This document shows, in pieces, positions 16,907 through 24,848 of a stretch of DNA of 64,000 nucleotides. Source of the DNA: Actinomyces massiliensis 4401292. Its GTDB lineage: Bacteria; Actinomycetota; Actinomycetes; Actinomycetales; Actinomycetaceae. Under the pieces are notes generated by a model that was not told where the DNA came from, did not search any database, and worked only from the letters and a program-made list of their open reading frames with translations. The stretch covers positions 1 to 64,000 of the forward strand of contig NZ_JH711482.1 of the NCBI RefSeq assembly GCF_000269805.1, written 5' to 3'. The translations under genes and the position numbers were made by a program. Position 1 is the first letter of the stretch, and the number at the start of each line of letters is the position of its first letter.

Positions 16907-18253
16907 ATGCTGCTCAAGCGCTCTCAGTTCCTCGCTCTCGCCGCCGGTGCGCTCGTGACGCCGCTTGTCGCATCCTGCGGCAAGAGCGCCGCTCCGTCGG
17001 GTCCGGTGGACATCGATCCCAAGGGGGAGATCAAGCCCCGTGAGATCTCCTGGCTGCTGTCGCGTCCCGCCAACGGCGCCGTTATCGACACCATGCAGGA
17101 GATCGCCGGCGAGTACGCCGAGGAGCATGCCGGATTCCAGCTCACGCTGATCACGACTCCCGACCGCCCGTCGTACATCCAGAAGTATGAGACGCTCGCG
17201 GCCGCCAACAAACTGCCCGAACTCTTCGACACCGATGCCACGCCGTTCGCGCAGAAGCTCGCTTCGCAGAACAAGATGGTCAATATCGCCGACCTGCTCG
17301 ACCACTTCGGCATCACGGATCAGTACCGGCCCTCCGCGTTGGACTACCAGCGCTTCGACGACGGCTCCCTCTACATGATCCCTCTCGAGTACGGCATCGA
17401 GGTATTCTGGTACAACAAGGCGCTCTTCAAGCAGGCCGGCGTCGAGGTACCCGCCTCGCTGGACGACTTCCCCGCCGCGTGCAAGAAGCTCGCCGATTCC
17501 GGGGTGACGCCTATCGCCCTCGATGGCCTCGACGGCTGGACCCTGGAGCGCTACGTCGCCTACCAGCCGTTCCGGATGGAGGGCGAGGAGTACATCAAGA
17601 GCCTCAAGAAGGCCGAGAGCACGTTCGCCGACGAGCCGGGCAGGAAAATGGCCCAGTGGCTCCACGATCTCGGCAGCTCCGGGGCGTTCCAGGAGGGATT
17701 CTCCTCAGTGGGCTACGCCGACGCGCAGAGCCTGTTCACCTCTGGGAAGGCGGCGATGTACAACATCGGCACGTGGGAGCTTCCGAGCCTGGCGACGACC
17801 GAGCTCTCGCAGGATCTTCAGGACAACATCGGCTTCTTCACCCTGCCGACCACCGCGGGCTCCAAGACGGGCGCGAACGAGTATGTCGCTCCTTCCGGCA
17901 TCGGTGTGGCCGTCAATGCCAGCACCTACGATCCGCTCGTTCACGACTTCCTCAAGTTCGTGCTCGAGCGCTACCCGGAGAAGTACGCGGCCACCGGGCT
18001 GCTCGGCCCGACGACCATCGAGCCCGTGGTTCCCGACAACGCGCTGCCCATCTACAAGGAGGCCATTGCGGAGGCCGCGAACGTGAGCGGCGCCGCGCTG
18101 ATGCCTTGGGATACCCAGCTCGATCCGACGACGAACACCAAGCTGCAGCAGGAGCAGGTCCTGCTCGTTCAGGGCGACATCACAGTCGACGAATTCGTCG
18201 AGACGATGGATGCCGCGCTCACTGAGAACGCGTCGGCCTACTTCAACGAGTGA
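16907..18253 (+). CDS. ABC sugar transporter, substrate-binding lipoprotein
   Basis: A 448-residue family 1 extracellular solute-binding protein. The N-terminus is a lipoprotein signal (basic MLLKRS, hydrophobic core, lipobox VASC with Cys24), so it is anchored outside the membrane. The mature part shows a typical carbohydrate-binding fold with WYNKALFKQAG and Trp/Tyr-rich segments that stack on sugars. GAAGGAGA is 7 nt before the ATG. Placed between fructosidases and permeases it probably binds sucrose or fructo-oligosaccharides (inference). A strong hairpin follows its stop. Confidence 0.93.
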   Translation: MLLKRSQFLALAAGALVTPLVASCGKSAAPSGPVDIDPKGEIKPREISWLLSRPANGAVIDTMQEIAGEYAEEHAGFQLTLITTPDRPSYIQKYETLAAANKLPELFDTDATPFAQKLASQNKMVNIADLLDHFGITDQYRPSALDYQRFDDGSLYMIPLEYGIEVFWYNKALFKQAGVEVPASLDDFPAACKKLADSGVTPIALDGLDGWTLERYVAYQPFRMEGEEYIKSLKKAESTFADEPGRKMAQWLHDLGSSGAFQEGFSSVGYADAQSLFTSGKAAMYNIGTWELPSLATTELSQDLQDNIGFFTLPTTAGSKTGANEYVAPSGIGVAVNASTYDPLVHDFLKFVLERYPEKYAATGLLGPTTIEPVVPDNALPIYKEAIAEAANVSGAALMPWDTQLDPTTNTKLQQEQVLLVQGDITVDEFVETMDAALTENASAYFNE

Positions 18254-18258
18254 GCGTC

Positions 18259-18292
18259 GCCCGGTGGAGGACGTCAGTGTCTTCCACCGGGC
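18259..18292 (+). promoter_or_regulatory. Intra-operon hairpin between binding protein and permease genes
   Basis: GCCCGGTGGAGGAC pairs with GTCTTCCACCGGGC: a 14-bp stem with one G-U pair and a 6-nt loop, starting 5 nt after the binding-protein stop. Hairpins here in sugar ABC operons typically stabilise the upstream mRNA or stop part of the transcripts, giving more binding protein than permease. No T tract is present. Confidence 0.75.
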
Positions 18293-18331
18293 CCGCTCCT
18301 CGACCTCATCCACAGTTTCGAGAAGGCACCC

Positions 18332-19213
18332 ATGCTCCCATACAGGTCTCGGATCTCGGTCCTCATATTCCTCCTCCCTCCTGTCATCCTTTTCGGCGGC
18401 GGCGTTCTGCTCCCGATCGTGCAGTCCCTCTTCCTGAGCTTCTTCAAGTGGGACGGGATCACGAATATGCAGTTCGTCGGTTTCGACAATTACGCGCAGA
18501 TGCTCACCGCTGATCCCACGTTCTGGAAAGCATTCTTCAATCAGATCCTGTACCTGGTCATCTGCGTGACGATTCAGATGGGGGTGGGTCTGGGGATCGC
18601 CTGCCTGCTCATGACCATCACGCGTGGTCGCGAGGTTCTGAAGGTTCTCTACCTCATGCCGGCCGTGATCTCGACGACCGCCATCGCACTGCTTTTCCAG
18701 CGGATCTACTCTCTGGATCCGCCGGGTCTGATCAACAGTCTGCTGAATCTCGTCGGCCTCGGTGCTGCGGACCGCGCATGGCTCTCGGACATCCACACGG
18801 TGCTGGCCGCGGTCTCCGTGCCCGAGGGCTGGAGGTTCTTGGGGCTCTACACGATCATCCTGTACGCCGCTCTCCTGTCCGTGCCCAAGGAGCTGGAGGA
18901 GGCTGCGGCCCTTGACGGGGCCAATGCCTGGCAGATCTTCGTCAAGATACGCTTCCCCCACATTCGGCCCGTCTGGGCCACGACGATGGTCATGGTGGTC
19001 ACCTACGGGCTGAGAGGATTCGACATCCCCTATCTCCTGACGAACGGCGGTCCCGGGCAGTCCTCAGAACTCGTGACCACCTATATGTACAAGACCGCTT
19101 TCGTCAGCACGAACTACGGCTACGCATCCGCAATCTCCGTCTTCATCGTGATCGAGTGCCTGGTAGCGGTGGCGCTCATCTTCGGACTTCTGCTTCGCAA
19201 GGGGAATGACTGA
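18332..19213 (+). CDS. ABC sugar transporter permease (MalF type)
   Basis: A 293-residue membrane protein with six predicted helices, of the MalF/UgpA class of carbohydrate permeases. The cytoplasmic EAA loop is ELEEAAALDGANAWQIFVKI, which docks with the ATPase. The C-terminal region has LTNGGPGQSSELVTTYMY, typical of this permease class. The ATG at 18332 follows GAGAAGGCACCC. Only 2 nt separate it from the second permease. No ATPase gene is present in the locus. Confidence 0.93.
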   Translation: MLPYRSRISVLIFLLPPVILFGGGVLLPIVQSLFLSFFKWDGITNMQFVGFDNYAQMLTADPTFWKAFFNQILYLVICVTIQMGVGLGIACLLMTITRGREVLKVLYLMPAVISTTAIALLFQRIYSLDPPGLINSLLNLVGLGAADRAWLSDIHTVLAAVSVPEGWRFLGLYTIILYAALLSVPKELEEAAALDGANAWQIFVKIRFPHIRPVWATTMVMVVTYGLRGFDIPYLLTNGGPGQSSELVTTYMYKTAFVSTNYGYASAISVFIVIECLVAVALIFGLLLRKGND

Positions 19214-19215
19214 CC

Positions 19216-20157
19216 ATGAGCAACTCCGCCACGTCTGCTACGTCTATGAAGCCGGCCGCGCCTGTTGAAACTACGCCCGGGCCGCTTGTCGCCCCCGATC
19301 CTGCGATGCCTCCCATTCGCAGGAAGAAGCGCTTGCGTACGGCGCAGATCGTGCACAGGGCTCTTCTGGGGCTCGTCCTGCTGATCCAGGTGTATCCGTT
19401 CATATGGCTGCTCCTCACCTCGATTCGCACTCCGGAAGAATTCGCTGCGGGAAATCCCTTCGGCCTGCCGGCCTCCTTCACGCTCGACAACTTCTCCAGG
19501 GCGATCGACCAGGGGAATATCCCCACCTACATACTCAATAGCGCGATTGTGACCGTGGGGGCGTGCGCGCTCATCGCGATCTGCGGGATGATGGGCGCGT
19601 ATGCGATCCAGGTCCTCGGCTTCAAGGGGGCGAGGATCGTCAGGGCGATATTCCTCATGGGAATCGTGGTGCCTGTGCAGATCGCTCTCGTTCCCCTTTT
19701 CATCGACTATTCGACTATTGGGCTTCTGGATACCCAGCTCTCCATCATCATCCCGCTGGCGGGCTTCGCGCTGCCGATGTCGCTCTTCCTCTTCATGTCG
19801 TTCTTCAGCTATATTCCGCGGGAGATCTATGAGGCGGCGTCGATCGACGGCGCGGGACCGTACCGCATCTTCGCCCGTATTACCCTGCCGATGTCCTTGA
19901 ACACCGTGATCACCGTTGTCATGGTCAATGCCATCTTCATCTGGAACGAGTTCGTCTTCGCCAACACCTTTGTGCTGACTGAGGACCTCAAGACGATTCC
20001 TCTGGGACTGCAGAACTACATCGGCAATATGGGAAAGACCGACTGGACGGCCACGTTCGCGGCGGTTTCAGTCACGGTCACCCCTCTGCTTCTGGTATTC
20101 CTGGCCCTGAACAAGGCCATGATCTATGGTCTGGAGAGCGGCTCCACGAAGGGGTGA
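19216..20157 (+). CDS. ABC sugar transporter permease (MalG type)
   Basis: A 313-residue permease of the MalG class. A hydrophilic Pro/Ala-rich N-terminus of about 40 residues precedes six membrane helices, and the EAA loop is IYEAASIDGAGPYRIFARI. It pairs with the MalF-type permease to form the channel. The AAGGGGA site overlaps the end of the upstream gene. The LacI regulator gene starts 6 nt downstream, so regulator and transporter are probably co-transcribed. Confidence 0.93.
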   Translation: MSNSATSATSMKPAAPVETTPGPLVAPDPAMPPIRRKKRLRTAQIVHRALLGLVLLIQVYPFIWLLLTSIRTPEEFAAGNPFGLPASFTLDNFSRAIDQGNIPTYILNSAIVTVGACALIAICGMMGAYAIQVLGFKGARIVRAIFLMGIVVPVQIALVPLFIDYSTIGLLDTQLSIIIPLAGFALPMSLFLFMSFFSYIPREIYEAASIDGAGPYRIFARITLPMSLNTVITVVMVNAIFIWNEFVFANTFVLTEDLKTIPLGLQNYIGNMGKTDWTATFAAVSVTVTPLLLVFLALNKAMIYGLESGSTKG

Positions 20158-20163
20158 GACAGC

Positions 20164-21192
20164 GTGCGCATGAGTGAGGGCGACCCGCGGGTCACGATGA
20201 AGCAGGTCGCGGAGCGCGCCGGAGTGTCGGTCACGACGGTCTCGCATGTCGTCAACGAGAAGGCCGGGGCGCGGATCGGTCAGAAGGCCCGTCAGCGAGT
20301 GCTCCGGGCCGTCAACGAACTGGGATACCGCCCCAATGCCCTGGCGAAGACCCTGGTCAAGGGGACGAGCCCCTTCATCGGGCTGGTGGCCGATTCCATC
20401 GCCTCGACGCCCTTCGCCGGGCAGATCGTTCACGGTGCTCAGGAAGAGGCGTGGAAGAACGGCCATATCCTCCTCGTGACGAACACCGAGGGCAATGCGG
20501 AGGCGGAGGAGCGCGCCATCGCCATGATGCTCCAGTACAACGTCAGAGGCATCCTCTACTCCCGCTGGTACCACCGCGGAGTGACGAAGCCGAAGTCGTT
20601 GGGCGAGACTCGCAGCGTCCTGGTCAATTGCTTCGAGGAGGACGAGGACTCGGCGACGCACGCCGTCGTGCCCGACGAGTTCGCCGGCGGGAGGGCCGCC
20701 GCGCAGATGCTCCTCGATGCAGGGCACACCAGGATCGCCATGGTCAACACCACCTCCCACTCTCCGGCGCGCTCGGGCCGTTTCGCCGGGTACAAGGCGG
20801 CTCTGGAGGAGGCCGGAGTGACCTTCGACCCCGGCCTCGTCCTTGAGGCCCAGCCGGACCAGGAAGGGGGCTTCGCATGCGTTGACGCGCTTCTCGCCAC
20901 GGGCGTCACCGGGGTGTGCTGTCACAACGACCGTATGGCCATGGGCCTGTACGACGCCCTGCGGGAGCGCGATGTGAGTGTTCCCGGTGATCTGTCGGTT
21001 GTGGGCTTCGACAATCAGGAGGTCATTGCGGGCCACCTCCATCCGCCGCTGTCGACCGTCGCCCTTCCTCATTACGAGCTCGGCGCAGCAGGTGTGAGGG
21101 CGCTCCTGGGCGAGGCGGACATCCCCGACGACGGCAGGCTCGTCCTCCCGTGCCCCGCGGTGCCGCGCGCGTCCGTGGCGGCGCCGCGCTGA
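20164..21192 (+). CDS. LacI family regulator of the fructan locus
   Basis: A 342-residue LacI/GalR regulator. The helix-turn-helix is at about 12-35 (MKQVAERAGVSVTTVSHVV), with the hinge helix ending in RPNALAKTL, then a periplasmic-binding-protein-like effector domain to the end (VGFDNQEV near the C-terminus). The GTG at 20164 is used here; the ATG at 20170 is nearly as good. Its probable targets are the two matching palindromes at 15377 and 15419. It is placed inside the operon, so it would be autoregulated. The effector is likely a fructose-containing sugar (inference). Confidence 0.9.
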   Translation: MRMSEGDPRVTMKQVAERAGVSVTTVSHVVNEKAGARIGQKARQRVLRAVNELGYRPNALAKTLVKGTSPFIGLVADSIASTPFAGQIVHGAQEEAWKNGHILLVTNTEGNAEAEERAIAMMLQYNVRGILYSRWYHRGVTKPKSLGETRSVLVNCFEEDEDSATHAVVPDEFAGGRAAAQMLLDAGHTRIAMVNTTSHSPARSGRFAGYKAALEEAGVTFDPGLVLEAQPDQEGGFACVDALLATGVTGVCCHNDRMAMGLYDALRERDVSVPGDLSVVGFDNQEVIAGHLHPPLSTVALPHYELGAAGVRALLGEADIPDDGRLVLPCPAVPRASVAAPR

Positions 21193-21203
21193 GGCCGGGC
21201 CGC

Positions 21204-21231
21204 TGAATATATAAAAGTGAATATATAAAAG
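21204..21231 (+). repeat. Tandem 14-mer TGAATATATAAAAG, two perfect copies
   Basis: Two identical, directly adjacent copies of TGAATATATAAAAG fill the short gap between the LacI gene and the exported fructosidase gene. They are almost pure A/T in a G/C-rich genome. Each contains a TATA-like hexamer that could serve as a -10 element, so this may be a duplicated promoter element or a regulator site. The ribosome-binding site of the next gene begins 7 nt further on. Confidence 0.75.
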
Positions 21232-21250
21232 CATGTCGAAGGAGAATGAA

Positions 21251-22834
21251 ATGCCGGATCTGAGTGCTCCTGAAGAGCCGAAGTTCTCACGCCGATCCAT
21301 GATGGCGTTGACGGGGCTCGGCGCCGCGGCGGGGGCCATGGCGGCAGGCGGTCTTGCGCTCCCGACGGCGCGCGCCGCCGAGAGCCTCCGCGCGCGCTTC
21401 CACATGACTCCGCCGCACGGATGGCTGTGCGACGGGCAGCGCCCCATCGAATTCAACGGGAGGACGTATTTCTTCTACCTTCACTCCGATACCAATCACG
21501 GGGACGGCGGCTGGGACGTGTCCGTCACCGACGACCTCGTCGCCTTCGGCGAGAATCGAGTCGCCATCCCCTTGCGCGATAGCTTTCCGGTCTGGACCGG
21601 TTCCGCCGTCGTCGATGAGAGGAACACCGCTGGTTTCGGGGCGGGCGCGATCATTGTTCTCGCAACGCAGCCGACCGGGGGCGTGAGGCGCAAGCAGGAG
21701 CAGTACCTGTACTGGTCCCTCGATGGTGCGAGCTTCACGCAGCACCCCGATCCCGTCATCAGGAATCCGAACGGCGACAGCGCCGTCACGCCCGAGGAGA
21801 TCGACAACGCCGAATGGTTCCGCGATCCGAAGGTCGTATGGGACGAGGCCCGTTCGCAGTGGGTCTGCGTCATCGGCAGGCGGAAGTACCTGTCCATCTA
21901 CGTGTCCGGGAATCTGCGGGACTGGTCCTGGGTGTCGAATTTCGACTATCTCGAGAACGGGGCCGCGGATCTCGGGGGCATGGAATGTCCCGACTTCTTC
22001 CAGATCACCGCGGACGACGGGAGCACGCATTGGGTTTTGGCGGCGAGCATGGACGCCTATGCGTCGGGGCTGCCCATGACGTACGCCTACTGGGTCGGCG
22101 ATTGGGACGGCACCCGTTTCTCGACGAACAATCTCGTGCCGCAATGGCTCGACTGGGGGTGGGACTGGTATGCGGCCGTGACGTGGCCCAGTTCGCAGGA
22201 CCCGGATCATGTGCGCAATGCGCTCGGTTGGATGAACAATTGGAAGTACGCCGCCCGTGATGTTCCGACCGACGTCACCGACGGGTACAACGGCCAGATG
22301 TCCGTGGTGCGGCAGATCCGTCTGATGCGACAGCCGGACGGCTGGTACTCGCTGCTCAGCACGCCTGTGCCAGCGCTCCGGGACGCGCTCGGCGCGCCCG
22401 AGACGATTGCCCGACGGGAGGTCTCGGATCGCTGGGCACTTCCCTGGAAGGGGCGCGCCTATGAACTCGAGCTGGATATCGAGTGGAGCACTGCGAACAA
22501 TGTCGGCGTCTCTGTGGGCTGCACTCCCGACGACTCCCGGCACACCAATATCGGGGTCTTCGACGGCAAGGTCTACGTCGATCGCGGGCCCGCTGATCGA
22601 TCCGACTACTCCTTCCTCCCTTATCGTCAGGCGGAGGCGCCCATCGATCCGCAGGCGCGTTATGTCCACCTGCGGATCCTGGTGGATATGCAGAGCGTCG
22701 AGGTCTTCGTCAATGCCGGACACACGGTTCTGTCGCAACAGGTGTATTTCGAGGCCGACGACACCGTCATTCGTCTGTACGCCTACGACGGCTCCGCCAC
22801 ATTCTCGAATGTGACATGGAGGCCCGCCGCATGA
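21251..22834 (+). CDS. Tat-exported GH32 beta-fructosidase (levanase/inulinase type)
   Basis: A 527-residue GH32 enzyme that releases fructose from fructans or sucrose outside the cell. The N-terminus has a twin-arginine signal (SRRSMMALTGL, residues 13-23), a hydrophobic stretch and a likely cleavage after ARA near 40-42. Catalytic residues: Asp61 in GWLCDGQRPIEFNG (nucleophile), RDP at 191-193 and Glu245 in GMECPDFF. The C-terminal beta-sandwich (from about 390) ends with VEVFVNAGHTVLS, typical of exo-acting fructanases. I start at ATG 21251 because GAAGGAGA is 6 nt upstream; ATG 21233 would add six residues. A free, soluble secreted enzyme is likely, as no LPXTG anchor is seen. Confidence 0.88.
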   Translation: MPDLSAPEEPKFSRRSMMALTGLGAAAGAMAAGGLALPTARAAESLRARFHMTPPHGWLCDGQRPIEFNGRTYFFYLHSDTNHGDGGWDVSVTDDLVAFGENRVAIPLRDSFPVWTGSAVVDERNTAGFGAGAIIVLATQPTGGVRRKQEQYLYWSLDGASFTQHPDPVIRNPNGDSAVTPEEIDNAEWFRDPKVVWDEARSQWVCVIGRRKYLSIYVSGNLRDWSWVSNFDYLENGAADLGGMECPDFFQITADDGSTHWVLAASMDAYASGLPMTYAYWVGDWDGTRFSTNNLVPQWLDWGWDWYAAVTWPSSQDPDHVRNALGWMNNWKYAARDVPTDVTDGYNGQMSVVRQIRLMRQPDGWYSLLSTPVPALRDALGAPETIARREVSDRWALPWKGRAYELELDIEWSTANNVGVSVGCTPDDSRHTNIGVFDGKVYVDRGPADRSDYSFLPYRQAEAPIDPQARYVHLRILVDMQSVEVFVNAGHTVLSQQVYFEADDTVIRLYAYDGSATFSNVTWRPAA

Positions 22835-22889
22835 GGTCATCTCCGCTTCCCCGCTTCGCCCGGGGCCGGCGCCTGCGAGAGGAGTCGTC

Positions 22890-23804
22890 GTGAGTTTTCG
22901 ACTGCCGGACCACTGGGTGTGGGATCACTGGATCGTTGATGACGGGGTCATGTACCACCTGTTCTTCCTGCGCGCCTCGCGCGCATTGCACGACCCGGAG
23001 CGCCGCCACATGAATGCGTCGATGGGGCATGCGGTGTCGGCGGATGCTCGCACCTGGGAGCTGATGCCCGACGCCCTGGTGCACTCCGAGGGCCCCGCCT
23101 TCGATGACAGGGCGATCTGGACCGGCTCCACGGTGGTCAAGCCCGACGGGTCCCTGCGGGTGTTCTACACGGGAATCTCCCGGGCCGAGGCGGGGATGGT
23201 CCAGCGCATCGGGTGGGCCGACTCTGTCGATGGCGTCATCTTCGAGCGCACCGCGGGCGAGCCGGTGGTGGCTGACGGGCGCTGGTACCAGAAATGGACC
23301 CCGGGCTCCGGGTACGACGAGGCGTGGCGGGATCCGTTCGTGTTCCTCCACGACGACGGGCGGTGGCACATGCTGATCACGGCTCGAGCCAGGGGTGTGG
23401 ATGTCAGGCGGTCGGGCGTCATCGGTCATGCGGTTTCCGACGACTTGGACCACTGGGAGGTGCTGCCTCCGTTGACCGGCCCTTCCGTGTTCGGCCAGTT
23501 GGAGGTCAGTCAGTCCCGCCTGGTCGAGGGGCGCCATCTGCTGGTCTTCTCCTGCGGAGACGATATGCAGCTCGAGCCGGGGCCCGGCGGGGTCTGGGTC
23601 GCCGAGGGCGCCGGACCGCTCGGGCCCTGGGATATCGACCATGCCCGCTATGTGCGTCCCGAGCATCTTTACGCGGGCCAGGTGCTGCGCCTGCGTGATG
23701 GTCAGTGGGTCTTCTCGGGCTTCGACAACATCGTCGACGGCGCCTTCGTCGGGAGCGTGCCCGACCCGATCCCCTGGGAGAGGGTTCAGCTCCTCGAGCG
23801 ATAG
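22890..23804 (+). CDS. Compact cytoplasmic GH32/GH68-like fructosidase
   Basis: A 304-residue single-domain five-bladed propeller related to GH68/GH32/GH43 enzymes, without the C-terminal beta-sandwich of GH32. The triad is present: Asp12 in HWVWDHWIV, RDP at 147-149 and Glu205 in FGQLEVSQ. It has no signal peptide. Short proteins of this form are common in actinobacterial sugar loci and are usually annotated as GH32 or GH68 family. Substrate unknown, probably an imported fructoside. The GTG at 22890 is preceded by GAGAGGAG. It is the last gene of the locus, with a hairpin after it. Confidence 0.75.
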   Translation: MSFRLPDHWVWDHWIVDDGVMYHLFFLRASRALHDPERRHMNASMGHAVSADARTWELMPDALVHSEGPAFDDRAIWTGSTVVKPDGSLRVFYTGISRAEAGMVQRIGWADSVDGVIFERTAGEPVVADGRWYQKWTPGSGYDEAWRDPFVFLHDDGRWHMLITARARGVDVRRSGVIGHAVSDDLDHWEVLPPLTGPSVFGQLEVSQSRLVEGRHLLVFSCGDDMQLEPGPGGVWVAEGAGPLGPWDIDHARYVRPEHLYAGQVLRLRDGQWVFSGFDNIVDGAFVGSVPDPIPWERVQLLER

Positions 23805-23837
23805 GCGAGCGATAGAGGCGCTGCGGCTTCAGCGCAT

Positions 23838-23878
23838 CGGGGTCGAGTCGTCGCCGTTGGGGCGGTGACTCGACCCCG
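23838..23878 (+). terminator. Hairpin ending the fructan locus
   Basis: CGGGGTCGAGTC (23838-23849) pairs with GACTCGACCCCG (23867-23878), a perfect 12-bp stem. The 17-nt loop can form a small inner CGCC/GGCG stem. It lies about 34 nt after the last stop. A T tract is absent. Confidence 0.7.
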
Positions 23879-23932
23879 GCGTCTTGCTGTGGACGGGTCC
23901 AGAGATCGTCGTTCTCTATCGGCGAAACAATT

Positions 23933-23947
23933 GTGAATATAATTCGC
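23933..23947. promoter_or_regulatory. AT-rich dyad containing TATAAT upstream of sufR
   Basis: GTGAATATAATTCGC is a near-palindrome (GnGAAT-ATA-ATTCnC) that includes a consensus -10 TATAAT at 23938-23943, in the 306-base gap before sufR. No good -35 is visible at 16-18 bp. A second candidate -10, TAAAGT, is at 24034-24039. SufR is an Fe-S repressor of its own operon in other bacteria, so this dyad is a candidate operator, though it does not match an operator I know. The rest of the gap shows no gene. Confidence 0.4.
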
Positions 23948-24110
23948 TTTTGGGAGTCATGCGTGCTTGATCCCACGTCAAGACAGGCCGTCTTGGACTT
24001 GCCAGCGTTGAATATGGGAACAAAAATCTTGGTTAAAGTTGGGCGAAGGCACCGGCCGTCCCGGTGCTTCGACGCCGTCTGGATCTCGCGGCGTAAGGAG
24101 AGGAGCAGGC

Positions 24111-24848
24111 ATGAGTCACAGCGACGACGACTCCACGCGCGCCCGCGTCCTCGACCTCATCGTGGCCAAGGGGCCCGTCTCCGCCGCTCAGCTGGCCAAG
24201 GTGCTCTCTCTTACGCCGGCGGCTGTTCGCCGCCACATCACGGCTCTGGAGGAGACCGGCGAGATCCAGGTGCATGCGGCGGCTCCGTCGGGAAAGCGCG
24301 GACGGGGGCGTCCGGCCCGCTTTTACATCGCCACCAGCACCGCGCGCAGTACCTTCGCCGAGGGCTACTCCGACATCGCCAACCGTGCCCTGTCCTACCT
24401 GCAGCAGGTGGCGGGGGACAGGGCCCTGGACTCCTTCGCCGCCTCGCGCGGCAGGGATCTCGAGCGCCGGTATATGAGCGTGGTCGAGGCTGCGGGCAAG
24501 GATCCGTCTGAAAGAGCCCGCGCGCTGGCCGATGCTCTGACTCTCGACGGCTACGCTGCGACCATTCGCGATGTCGGAGACGGCACCTACGCCGTTCAGC
24601 TGTGTCAGGGGCATTGCCCCGTGCGAGATGTCGCCGGCAAGTTCCACGAGCTGTGCGAGGCCGAGACTCAGGCCTTCTCCCGGCTCCTGGGCGTGCCCGT
24701 GCAGCGCTTGGCCACCCTGGCCGGGGGCGAGCACGTGTGCACCACCCACATACCCATTGCCATGCCGACTCTGCGCAGGCGCGCGGTCCGGGCGGCTGCA
24801 GCAGACACGCGCGGTCGCCGGGCCGCTCGGACGGAAGGAACCCGATGA
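24111..24848 (+). CDS. sufR: SufR, Fe-S-sensing repressor of the SUF operon
   Basis: A 245-residue DeoR-type winged-helix regulator. The helix-turn-helix is at about 20-45 ([23 protein letters not shown]), with a basic wing [11 protein letters not shown]. The protein has exactly four cysteines, at 165, 169, 182 and 210 (CQGHC, LC, VC), placed as in SufR cluster-ligand regions. With a bound Fe-S cluster SufR represses the suf genes; cluster loss relieves this. ATG 24111 is preceded by AAGGAGAGGAG. The stop overlaps sufB (ATGA). Confidence 0.92.
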   Translation: MSHSDDDSTRARVLDLIVAKGPVSAAQLAKVLSLTPAAVRRHITALEETGEIQVHAAAPSGKRGRGRPARFYIATSTARSTFAEGYSDIANRALSYLQQVAGDRALDSFAASRGRDLERRYMSVVEAAGKDPSERARALADALTLDGYAATIRDVGDGTYAVQLCQGHCPVRDVAGKFHELCEAETQAFSRLLGVPVQRLATLAGGEHVCTTHIPIAMPTLRRRAVRAAAADTRGRRAARTEGTR

